NCBI GenBank assembly: GCA_031554215.1
Contig: JAVBKF010000254.1
Location: 1-17,004 of the forward strand
Origin: JAVBKE01 sp031554215
GTDB lineage: Bacteria; Bacillota; Bacilli; JARBTR01
Reading direction: 5' to 3'
DNA length: 17,004 bases
Translations under genes and position numbers: made by a program
Shown: piece after piece, positions 1-6,306 of the stretch
Position numbering within the stretch: position 1 is the stretch's first letter
Layout: every line of letters starts with the position of its first letter
The notes under the pieces: model-generated
Databases searched by the model: none
The model's input: the letters and a program-made list of their open reading frames with translations, nothing else
Told to the model about the DNA's origin: nothing

Positions 1-760
1 ACCCGGCCTCACCCGTTGCTCCTGTGTCTCCGGTTGCTCCTGTCGCTCCCGTTGATCCTGTTTCCCCGGCCTCACCCGTTGCTCCTGTGACTCCTGTTGC
101 TCCTGTCGCTCCCGTTGACCCTGTTGCCCCGGCCTCACCCGTTGCTCCTGTGACTCCGGTTGCTCCTGTCGCTCCTGTTGACCCTGTTGCCCCGGCCTCA
201 CCCGTTGCTCCTGTGACTCCGGTTGCTCCTGTTGGCCCTGTTGCTCCATCGGCTCCTGTTGAACCAGTGGCTCCGCTTATTCCGGTTGCTCCGGTCGCTC
301 CCGTTGCTCCTGTTGCTCCATTGGCTCCAGTTGACCCAGTGGCTCCGCTTATTCCGGTTGCTCCGGTCGCTCCCGTTGACCCTGTTGCTCCATCGGCTCC
401 TGTTGACCCAGTAGGTCCGCTTATTCCGGTTGCTCCTGTGACTCCGGTTGCCCCTGTCGCTCCTGTTGATCCTGCTGCTCCATCGGCTCCTGTTGACCCA
501 GTGGGTCCTGTAACTCCTGTCGCTCCTGTCGCTCCTGTTGCTCCTTTATGACCGTGATGCCCTTTTGGTCCCCGCGGACCAATTGGACCTCTCGGACCTC
601 TCGGACCTCTTGGACCTGGTCTTCCTGGACGACAACACTTCTCTATATACTGATCAAGATAAGATTCATACTCCATCAATAAATCATCATAATAGTCATC
701 CATATCAAAATACTCATCGAACTCATCGTACTCATCATAATCATTATTTTTTCTAACCAT
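1..760 (-). CDS. Collagen-like Gly-X-Y repeat protein, 5' part (runs off left edge)
   Basis: This reading frame starts at ATG 760-758 and has no stop before the left edge, so 253 codons are visible. A strong ribosome site (AGAGGGGGTG) lies about 9 nt upstream and fixes the start. The first ~40 residues are very acidic and tyrosine-rich (MVRKNNDYDEYDEFDEYF...), followed by a Cys-Cys pair and a basic segment (RPGRPGPRGPRGPRGP). Gly-X-Y triplets then run without a break to the window edge, mostly GAT, GST, GVT, GIS and GEA. Such triplets form collagen triple helices in bacterial surface or exosporium proteins (BclA/Scl type, family knowledge). No signal peptide is visible at the N-terminus. The C-terminus, which would show an anchor or a trimerisation domain, lies outside the window. 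The long Pro/Val/Ala open frame on the other strand is the antisense of these repeats. Collagen-like identity is near certain; location and role are unknown. Confidence 0.9.
   Translation of the reverse strand, partial: MVRKNNDYDEYDEFDEYFDMDDYYDDLLMEYESYLDQYIEKCCRPGRPGPRGPRGPRGPIGPRGPKGHHGHKGATGATGATGVTGPTGSTGADGAAGSTGATGATGVTGATGISGPTGSTGADGATGSTGATGATGISGATGSTGANGATGATGATGATGISGATGSTGADGATGPTGATGVTGATGEAGATGSTGATGATGVTGATGEAGATGSTGATGATGVTGATGEAGETGSTGATGATGDTGATGEAG
3..254. repeat. 63-bp tandem repeat inside the collagen-like gene
   Basis: The motif CCGGCCTCACCCGTTGCTCC recurs at 3, 66, 129 and 192, exactly 63 bp apart. On the coding (minus) strand each unit encodes 21 residues, i.e. seven Gly-X-Y triplets (GEAGATGSTGATGATGVTGAT in rotation). 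Units are nearly identical with a few synonymous or single-residue changes. The array continues beyond the left edge. Confidence 0.9.
255..500. repeat. 72-bp tandem repeat inside the collagen-like gene
   Basis: The TCCGCTTATTCCGGTTGCTCC motif (minus strand: GATGISG) recurs at about 272, 344 and 416, i.e. every 72 bp. Each unit encodes 24 residues, or eight Gly-X-Y triplets. This array lies closer to the 5' end of the gene than the 63-bp array, and the two abut. Confidence 0.85.
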
Positions 761-847
761 TTCTAATTTCACCCCCTCTGCCCCTATCTTATGCTTGTAT
801 ATTCCTTCAGTGTGGGATTCAGCCCTACTGCAAATACCCAATTATCT

Positions 848-876
848 TGTATATACCCTATACAACAGGAAATCAA
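848..876 (-). promoter_or_regulatory. Candidate promoter of the collagen-like gene
   Basis: Read on the minus strand, TTGATT (876-871) is followed after exactly 17 nt by TATACA (853-848), resembling a housekeeping sigma promoter. It lies between the terminator of the upstream transporter operon and the gene start, leaving a leader of about 80 nt. The match is good but untested. Confidence 0.45.
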
Positions 877-902
877 AACACAGCCAATTCTGCCAATCAA
901 CG

Positions 903-936
903 AAAAAAAAACGCCCCTGCAACATCGCAAGAACGC
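903..936 (-). terminator. Intrinsic terminator of the osmoprotectant transporter operon
   Basis: On the minus strand, a 10-bp stem with several G-U pairs (GCGTTCTTGC with GCAGGGGCGT, loop GATGTT) is followed by a run of eight or nine T. It sits about 30 nt after the stop codon of the fused permease gene, as expected for the operon end. Confidence 0.75.
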
Positions 937-967
937 TCTTTTCTTCATCTTCATATTCCTCTGTCTG

Positions 968-2539
968 CTACTCAATCAGCCCTTCAGATTGCAGAAAGTC
1001 CTTTGCAACATCATTTGGATTTTTCTTCTGCACATCAACCTGGTAGTTCATCTCGCGCATTTTCTCATCATCTAGTACACCAGTAAGTTCCTCCAGAACT
1101 GGACCGAGTTCTGGGAATTCTTCTAATGTCTCCGGTCTAATTACAGGAGCAGCGTAGTATGGCGGAAAGAAATCCTTATCATCCTCAAGGATAGTGAGAT
1201 CATATTCTAACAGCAATCCATCAGTAGAAAATGCATCAATGACTTGGACCTCATTATTTTGTGCCGCTGTATATCGCTGCGACCCATCAATTGCGATTGT
1301 CTCTTTAAACTGCATATCATAGGTCGGCAAAAGACTTGGAATACCGTCCGACCGGTTCAAAATTTCGTAAGTAGCACCTAGTGTCAATTCATCTGAAATC
1401 TTGGCTAAATCTGAATATGTTTTCAGACCGTAGTCATCAGCTAATTGTTTCTGCACAGCCAATGTATACGTGTTGTTGAATCCTAGTGGGTCAAGCATTG
1501 TCAGATTGTATTGTTCCTCGAGCTCTTTAACACAGGTTTCATACACTTCATCTGGCGTTTTCATCTCAGAGTGACCTAAGATACTTCCGTAAACTGTACC
1601 GGTATAATCCACATACATATCTACTTCCTCATTGGTGATAGCAGTAAAGACAACTTGGGAACCAAGGTCAGTTTTCAAATCAACCGTAATATCAGTCTCG
1701 GCTTCAATTAATTCTTTATAAATATTCCCCAATATGACTTGCTCTGTAAAGTCTTTTGCACCGACGACCAGAACCTTTTCATCCGATTTAAACGGTAAGA
1801 TTGTATAGATAAAAAATGCAACCAATACTGCGGCAGTAGTCCATAATGTAATTGTTTTTCGTAATTGATGATGTTTAATTGTCTGCAAATTAGCTGACTT
1901 TACTTTGTTTGTAAAACTAAGCGGCGTAACAGCTTTTTCGATTTGAGACACAAAAAAATCAATCCCTAGTGCCATTAAACATGCTGGAATTGCGCCAGCA
2001 AGAATTTGATAATTATTGACGGTTCTGATTCCAGAATAAACAAGATACCCTAGTCCACCAGCACCGATTAAGGCAGCAATCGTCACTAAACCAACAGATG
2101 TCACGGCTGATATACGCACACCAGCCATAATAACCGGTAAAGCCTGTGGCAGTTTAACCTTTGATAACACTTGCAAGTTGGTCATGCCAATGCCTCTAGC
2201 CGCTTCAACCATTTCAGGGCTAATCCCATCAATTCCAGTCGCTGTATTTTTAATAATTGGTAGAAGTGAATAAACAACCACCATGAAAATTGCTGGTTTT
2301 GCCCCGATTCCTAGGAACGGTATGAGGAATCCTAGTAGTGCAAGACTCGGTATTGATTGCATAATATTCGCGACTGCTAAGACTGGCTTTTTTAGCCCCT
2401 TCATATAACAAATCAAAATCCCTAGTGGCACGCCAATCAAGATTGCCATTACAACTGCAAAAATCGTTAGTTGCAAATGCTCAATTGTTCTTATCAGGAT
2501 TTCATTGCTATTGTCAATCATATAATTGATAAACTCCAC
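968..2539 (-). CDS. Osmoprotectant ABC transporter, fused permease and solute-binding protein (OpuCB-OpuCC type)
   Basis: This 523-residue membrane protein has two parts. Residues ~1-210 are an ABC permease with hydrophobic helices and a classical EAA loop (VEAARGIGMTNLQ, 111-123). A further membrane segment at ~229-249 leads into an extracytoplasmic binding domain (~253-523) of the OsmF/OpuCC/ProX family, with GAKDFTEQVILGNIY and VDMYVDYTGT motifs. The family imports quaternary amines such as glycine betaine, choline or carnitine. Fusing permease and receptor tethers the receptor to the membrane, as known in several lactic acid bacteria. Translation starts at GTG (2539-2537), three bases after the ATPase stop, and its ribosome site GGAGGTGG (2552-2545) lies inside the end of the ATPase gene, so the two are translationally linked. 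The exact substrate cannot be read from sequence. Confidence 0.93.
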   Translation of the reverse strand: MEFINYMIDNSNEILIRTIEHLQLTIFAVVMAILIGVPLGILICYMKGLKKPVLAVANIMQSIPSLALLGFLIPFLGIGAKPAIFMVVVYSLLPIIKNTATGIDGISPEMVEAARGIGMTNLQVLSKVKLPQALPVIMAGVRISAVTSVGLVTIAALIGAGGLGYLVYSGIRTVNNYQILAGAIPACLMALGIDFFVSQIEKAVTPLSFTNKVKSANLQTIKHHQLRKTITLWTTAAVLVAFFIYTILPFKSDEKVLVVGAKDFTEQVILGNIYKELIEAETDITVDLKTDLGSQVVFTAITNEEVDMYVDYTGTVYGSILGHSEMKTPDEVYETCVKELEEQYNLTMLDPLGFNNTYTLAVQKQLADDYGLKTYSDLAKISDELTLGATYEILNRSDGIPSLLPTYDMQFKETIAIDGSQRYTAAQNNEVQVIDAFSTDGLLLEYDLTILEDDKDFFPPYYAAPVIRPETLEEFPELGPVLEELTGVLDDEKMREMNYQVDVQKKNPNDVAKDFLQSEGLIE

Positions 2540-3673
2540 CTAGACCACCTCCGTTGGTGTGTCTAGTAAATACTGCTGGCTAAGTGTTGTCAGTAGGCTC
2601 CCCTTGGTGAGCAGACCTAATAAATTGTTGGCTTCATCACATACAGGAATCGCTGATAAATTCAGATCATCAACAATTTGTAGAATTTCAATAATACTAT
2701 CCTCAGGTCCAACTTTCTCAAATTCTTTCCACATGATTTGTGACAGTGGAATTTTCTTATCTATTTGAGATTGAATCGCTTTTGCACTAATGATACCAAG
2801 CAGTTGATGTTGTTTATTGGTAATCAGCAATCTATCAACCTTGTTGCTTCTCATTTTTTCGATGCCACGTGTCACAGTCATGTCTGGCGATGCACAGATA
2901 GGTTTTTCGATCATGATGTCTTTTGCGCGAATAAACTCAGGCGCAGACCAAATTCGATTCTTCCCAACAAACTCAGCAACAAATTCATTGACTGGATTTT
3001 TCATGATTTCCTCAGGTTCATCAAATTGAACGATTTCCCCGCCATTGAGAATACAGATTTTATCAGCAATTTTAATCGCTTCATCCATATCATGCGTTAC
3101 AAACACGATTGTTTTCTGGACTTTTTCTTGGAGCTCAATTAATTCATCCTGTAGCAAACTCCGTGTAATTGGATCAAGCGCTGAAAAAGGCTCGTCCATT
3201 AATATCACGTCTGGATCACAGGCAAAAGCTCTTGCAACACCAACACGCTGTTGTTGTCCCCCAGACAGCTGTGTTGGATAACGATCTAAGTACTCATCTG
3301 GATCAAGACCAACCATAGCCATGAGTTCAATGCTTTTAGCAGCAATCGCTTGTTTATTTCTTTTTTGTAAACGCGGGACTACTTCTATGTTTTCGCGGAT
3401 TGTCATATGTGGAAATAGGCCAGTTTGTTGAATGATATAGCCGATATTGCGCCTTAACTCAACTTCGTCTGTAGAAGAAATACTTTTGCCGTCGATATAA
3501 ATTTCTCCAGCAGTTGGCTTATTGAGTCGATTGATCATCTTTAGTAGCGTCGTCTTCCCACAACCGCTAGGACCTATCAGTACAACAAATTCACCCTTCT
3601 TTATTTCAAATGAAAGATCGTTAATGACAGTTTTCTTGTGATAGGTCATTTTAATATTTTCAAATCTTATCAC
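2540..3673 (-). CDS. Osmoprotectant ABC transporter ATPase with CBS domains (OpuCA type)
   Basis: This 377-residue ATPase drives the transporter encoded just downstream. It has Walker A GPSGCGKT (34-41), a Q-loop glutamine (82-83), signature LSGGQQQRVG (136-145), Walker B VILMDEP (156-162) and H-loop His194. Two CBS domains follow at ~250-305 and ~312-367; in OpuA/OpuC-type ATPases these sense ionic strength or cyclic di-AMP (family knowledge). The start is GTG (3673-3671), preceded by AAGGGTGG at a 6-nt spacing, and the MIRFENIKMTYHKK opening fits the family. The stop abuts the start of the fused permease, so both form one operon. Confidence 0.95.
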   Translation of the reverse strand: MIRFENIKMTYHKKTVINDLSFEIKKGEFVVLIGPSGCGKTTLLKMINRLNKPTAGEIYIDGKSISSTDEVELRRNIGYIIQQTGLFPHMTIRENIEVVPRLQKRNKQAIAAKSIELMAMVGLDPDEYLDRYPTQLSGGQQQRVGVARAFACDPDVILMDEPFSALDPITRSLLQDELIELQEKVQKTIVFVTHDMDEAIKIADKICILNGGEIVQFDEPEEIMKNPVNEFVAEFVGKNRIWSAPEFIRAKDIMIEKPICASPDMTVTRGIEKMRSNKVDRLLITNKQHQLLGIISAKAIQSQIDKKIPLSQIMWKEFEKVGPEDSIIEILQIVDDLNLSAIPVCDEANNLLGLLTKGSLLTTLSQQYLLDTPTEVV

Positions 3674-3718
3674 GCTAATCCACCCTTCTTTAAAGAAATC
3701 AACTCTGCTTAGCGAAAA

Positions 3719-3734
3719 TACTTCCGAGGAAGTA
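3719..3734. promoter_or_regulatory. Perfect inverted repeat in the transporter leader
   Basis: TACTTCC-GA-GGAAGTA is a perfect 7-bp inverted repeat with a 2-nt centre, 46 nt upstream of the ATPase start, in the transcribed leader. It could be a repressor operator or a small RNA hairpin. No cognate regulator gene is nearby. Confidence 0.35.
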
Positions 3735-3804
3735 GCCTTCTAATTCTCAAAATTGCGAAAAAGATTAGAATGAAACAGCTATTTATTTGCTCGCTTGTCA
3801 TCAG

Positions 3805-3871
3805 ACAATATTGTTCTATGTCTAGTATATCATAGAAAATGATTCATTATCCTTATACTAACGGTGAAAAC
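3805..3871 (-). promoter_or_regulatory. Candidate promoter region of the transporter operon
   Basis: On the minus strand there is an extended -10 (TGATATACT, hexamer at 3829-3824) followed about 10 nt later by the palindrome ACAATATTGT (3805-3814), which would sit at the transcription start. Slightly upstream, GTTTTC-13 nt-GGATAA (3871-3847) loosely resembles a general-stress SigB promoter (GTTT..., GGGTAT). Osmoprotectant operons in related bacteria are known to use SigB, but the match here is partial. The leader would be about 140 nt. Confidence 0.35.
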
Positions 3872-4291
3872 AGACAATTTCTGACTATCAATAGGCGATT
3901 TGTTGAAATCAGTTCTTTTCATACAGCAAAGTTGCACCTGCTTATTTTGTCCACAACAACCACCTACTTTCTATTTGTCTGTTTACTATAGATTGATAAT
4001 CACATTGTGCAGACCAAGGCAAAAGAACAGCTACCCCTGCTTCCATCCAATTTATCGCCTTACCTATATCACTTCTCGGAATCTGCAGGATATGATAACA
4101 TGGGAGAAAATAAAACTTTAAAATGCGTCTGAAAAAAAGGAATAGATTATCGTAGCGAATCATTGCCTTACATCATGGTGGCGGTTACATGAAGATGTGT
4201 CCTCTAGGTACAGGTTTCTGTATTCACAAATAGCTGCACTTGTCTAGTGATTCCCTGCTGCTCGCGCATCTTAATCAGGATTGGAGTACTT

Positions 4292-5257
4292 ATGAAAGCA
4301 CTTATTTTTAAACAGTTTGGTGGTCCAGATGTCTTGCAATATGCTGACATACCTGCGCCCACAACAAAAGACAATGAAATATTAATTAGAATGAAAGCGA
4401 TTGGTGTAAATTTCGCTGATGTCTACAGAAGAAAAGGAAACTATCATCTCGCCGGTGAGCCGCCCTTCATTTTGGGCTATGAAGGTGCAGGAATCGTTGA
4501 ACAAGTTGGTTCACAGGTTACAGGCATTAAACCCGGTGATCGTATTGCATTTGCGGACGTACCTTTTGCTAATGCTGAATTTGTCACGGTTCCGCTTGAT
4601 AAAGCGATTCCAATTCCAAACGAAATCTCATTTGATATCGCTGCTTCATTATTATTACAGGGTTTAACAGCGCACTACCTAACGCAGGATAGTACTTCGG
4701 TTGCTGCTGGCGATGTCGTTCTCGTTCATGCTGCCGCTGGTGGTGTTGGACAATTACTTGTTCAGATTGCAAAAATCCTTGGCGCAACAGTGATTGGACT
4801 CACCTCATCAGCAGAAAAAGCAACAATTAGTCGGTCCATTGGCGCTGATCATGTGTTTTTATATAGTGATCCTTGGCAGGAAAGCGTAAAGGCAGTGACC
4901 AATGGCAGCGGCGCGGATATCGTTTATGATTCCGTTGGCACCACTTTGGCAGATAGCTTTTCTGTGACCAGAACTTGCGGGACAGTAGTTTTCTACGGCA
5001 TGTCAGGCGGAGATCCAGCACCGGTTGACCCACGTATGTTAATGGACACATCGAAGACGCTTACTGGTGGTGACCTCTGGAATGTGTTGACTTCTGCGGA
5101 GGAAAGAAGGGCACGTTCTGCTCAACTATTTAATTGGGTGCTTGATGGACAGCTACGTGTTTCAACGCCAACTAGGTACCAACTAGCAGATGGTGCAAAG
5201 GCCCACGAACACCTTGAAAGCCGAAAGAGTAGCGGAAAAATTATTTTAATTCCATAG
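4292..5257 (+). CDS. Zinc-independent NADPH:quinone oxidoreductase (MDR superfamily)
   Basis: This 321-residue protein belongs to the quinone oxidoreductase branch of medium-chain dehydrogenases, which reduce quinones or enals with NADPH in the cytoplasm. The N-terminal GroES-like domain shows GVNFADVYRRKGNY (38-51) and GYEGAGIVEQVG (62-73). The Rossmann domain shows HAAAGGVGQLL (146-156), the QOR variant of the dinucleotide-binding loop. The zinc-ligand cysteines of alcohol dehydrogenases are absent. The ATG at 4292 is chosen because GGAG stands 5 nt upstream and MKALIFKQFG is the usual family opening; the open frame continues 15 codons further upstream without support. It probably forms an operon with the epimerase-like gene 25 nt downstream. 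Confidence 0.9.
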   Translation: MKALIFKQFGGPDVLQYADIPAPTTKDNEILIRMKAIGVNFADVYRRKGNYHLAGEPPFILGYEGAGIVEQVGSQVTGIKPGDRIAFADVPFANAEFVTVPLDKAIPIPNEISFDIAASLLLQGLTAHYLTQDSTSVAAGDVVLVHAAAGGVGQLLVQIAKILGATVIGLTSSAEKATISRSIGADHVFLYSDPWQESVKAVTNGSGADIVYDSVGTTLADSFSVTRTCGTVVFYGMSGGDPAPVDPRMLMDTSKTLTGGDLWNVLTSAEERRARSAQLFNWVLDGQLRVSTPTRYQLADGAKAHEHLESRKSSGKIILIP

Positions 5258-5282
5258 ATGGTAGAGAGGAGAACAAGGAACA

Positions 5283-6134
5283 ATGGTTGTAAACATAAAA
5301 TCTAAAGCAGGATTTGATCTAGTAGAAATAATCGACGTCCATACAGACTCTAAAGCAACAATCTGCCCCGAACGAGGCGGAATTCTGTTAGCATTACGAT
5401 TAAATGGTCGAGAGATTTTATACCTCAATGAAGAAGTGTTTGCTGACCCCTCGAAAAATATTCGCGGAGGAAACCCAATCCTTTTCCCTATTTGCGGATT
5501 CCTGACAAACGATGAATACACAGTAAATGGGCAGACTTATTCGTTAAAACAGCATGGTTTTGCACGAAATAAAGCTTGGAAGGTAGAAGAAACGAGTGAG
5601 GATGCAGTGACAATTTCGCTCAGTAGCGATGCTGAAACACTAGCGGTTTACCCATTTAGCTTCAAGCTATTCTTCACATACAAACTGGAAAATGGCGCAT
5701 GCCTCATCACCCAACGATATGAAAATCATTCTGACCAAGTGATGCCTTTCTATGCGGGTTTCCATCCGTATTTCAAAGTAAATCACACTGAAACAAGCTA
5801 TCAAATCCCTTCAACTAGCTACCTTGATTTCCCTGATTTGCAGATGAAGGAGCTGACATGCCCAGTTGAACAACTGAAGACCCGTGATGCGAAAGTATTT
5901 GTTGCGCTAGATGAACAGCAAGCAAGCTTCACCAGCAAAAACCATCAGACGGTTTTAACCTTTAGCGACCATTTCGCAAATGTCGTGATTTGGTCTGAGG
6001 ACACTGAGCAATATGTATGTGTTGAACCATTTATGGCAGAGCCGAACACATTTAATACAGGCGGTAAACTCATTGAACTCCAGCCACAAGAAAACGCAGC
6101 CGCTTGGTTTAGAATAACCTCAACAACTATCTAA
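5283..6134 (+). CDS. Aldose 1-epimerase-like protein (galactose mutarotase family)
   Basis: The 283-residue protein has the beta-sandwich signatures of the aldose 1-epimerase superfamily: PERGGILLALRLNGREILY (29-47), RGGNPILFPICG (61-72), QHGFAR with His91, AGFHPYF with His161, and CVEPFMAEPNTF with Glu248. His91, His161 and Glu248 are the probable substrate-binding and catalytic residues by analogy with GalM. The pattern is closer to the Slr1438/LacX-like subgroup than to classical GalM, so the true sugar or sugar-phosphate substrate is uncertain. AGAGGAG lies about 10 nt before the ATG. The 25-nt gap after the oxidoreductase suggests co-transcription. Confidence 0.88.
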   Translation: MVVNIKSKAGFDLVEIIDVHTDSKATICPERGGILLALRLNGREILYLNEEVFADPSKNIRGGNPILFPICGFLTNDEYTVNGQTYSLKQHGFARNKAWKVEETSEDAVTISLSSDAETLAVYPFSFKLFFTYKLENGACLITQRYENHSDQVMPFYAGFHPYFKVNHTETSYQIPSTSYLDFPDLQMKELTCPVEQLKTRDAKVFVALDEQQASFTSKNHQTVLTFSDHFANVVIWSEDTEQYVCVEPFMAEPNTFNTGGKLIELQPQENAAAWFRITSTTI

Positions 6135-6190
6135 CTTGAGCGAATCCTTACCCTAGTCACCCTGATCTGAACTGTCTAAGCTCGGAGTTA

Positions 6191-6240
6191 TCACGAATAC
6201 GGTGGTTGACATTGAAACGGTAGCTAGCTTACGTTCGTGA
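6191..6240. repeat. Short inverted repeat after the epimerase gene
   Basis: TCACGAA (6191-6197) and TTCGTGA (6234-6240) are perfect 7-bp complements separated by 36 nt. A T-run is missing, so it is not a standard terminator. It may be chance or part of a larger 3' structure. Confidence 0.25.
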
Positions 6241-6243
6241 CAG

Positions 6244-6290
6244 AGAAAAACGGAGCATACACTTGGAATAAGACAGTTTGTATGCTCCGT
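6244..6290 (-). terminator. Terminator of helD, between convergent genes
   Basis: ACGGAGCATACA (6250-6261) and TGTATGCTCCGT (6279-6290) form a perfect 12-bp stem around a 17-nt loop. On the minus strand the stem is followed by TTTTTCTC, fitting termination of helD just past its stop. On the plus strand only a weak T tract follows, so it may also slow read-through from the epimerase gene. Confidence 0.8.
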
Positions 6291-6306
6291 ACTCGTTTAT
6301 AAGGGT

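Larger units (their letters stand above)
3674..4291. other. Intergenic region between divergent transporter and oxidoreductase genes
   Basis: About 620 bases lie between the divergent starts at 3673 and 4292. The left third holds the transporter leader and promoter signals. Short open frames at ~3900-4160 on both strands lack ribosome sites and show no recognisable protein pattern. No clear promoter for the oxidoreductase was found; TTGCCT-17 nt-TACATG near 4165-4193 is a weak candidate. Confidence 0.5.

Noticed and set aside
1..500. CRISPR array reading of the regular repeats at the left edge
   Set aside because: Units are contiguous with no unique spacers, and unit lengths are multiples of nine bases encoding Gly-X-Y triplets.
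24..551. Pro-Val-Ala repeat protein on the plus strand
   Set aside because: It is the antisense of the Gly-X-Y collagen tract; it lacks a ribosome site, and the minus strand has a proper start, leader and promoter.
784..1086. Several overlapping open frames on both strands between the collagen-like gene and the transporter
   Set aside because: They overlap the terminator and promoter signals and the transporter gene end, and have no ribosome sites or protein-like patterns.
3900..4163. Open frames of 73 codons on both strands upstream of the oxidoreductase
   Set aside because: Composition looks random, no ribosome sites are present, and the two frames overlap on opposite strands.
4247..4291. 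Fifteen extra codons before the oxidoreductase start
   Set aside because: GGAG sits 5 nt before the ATG at 4292 and the family begins MKALIF-like; the upstream part has no ribosome site.
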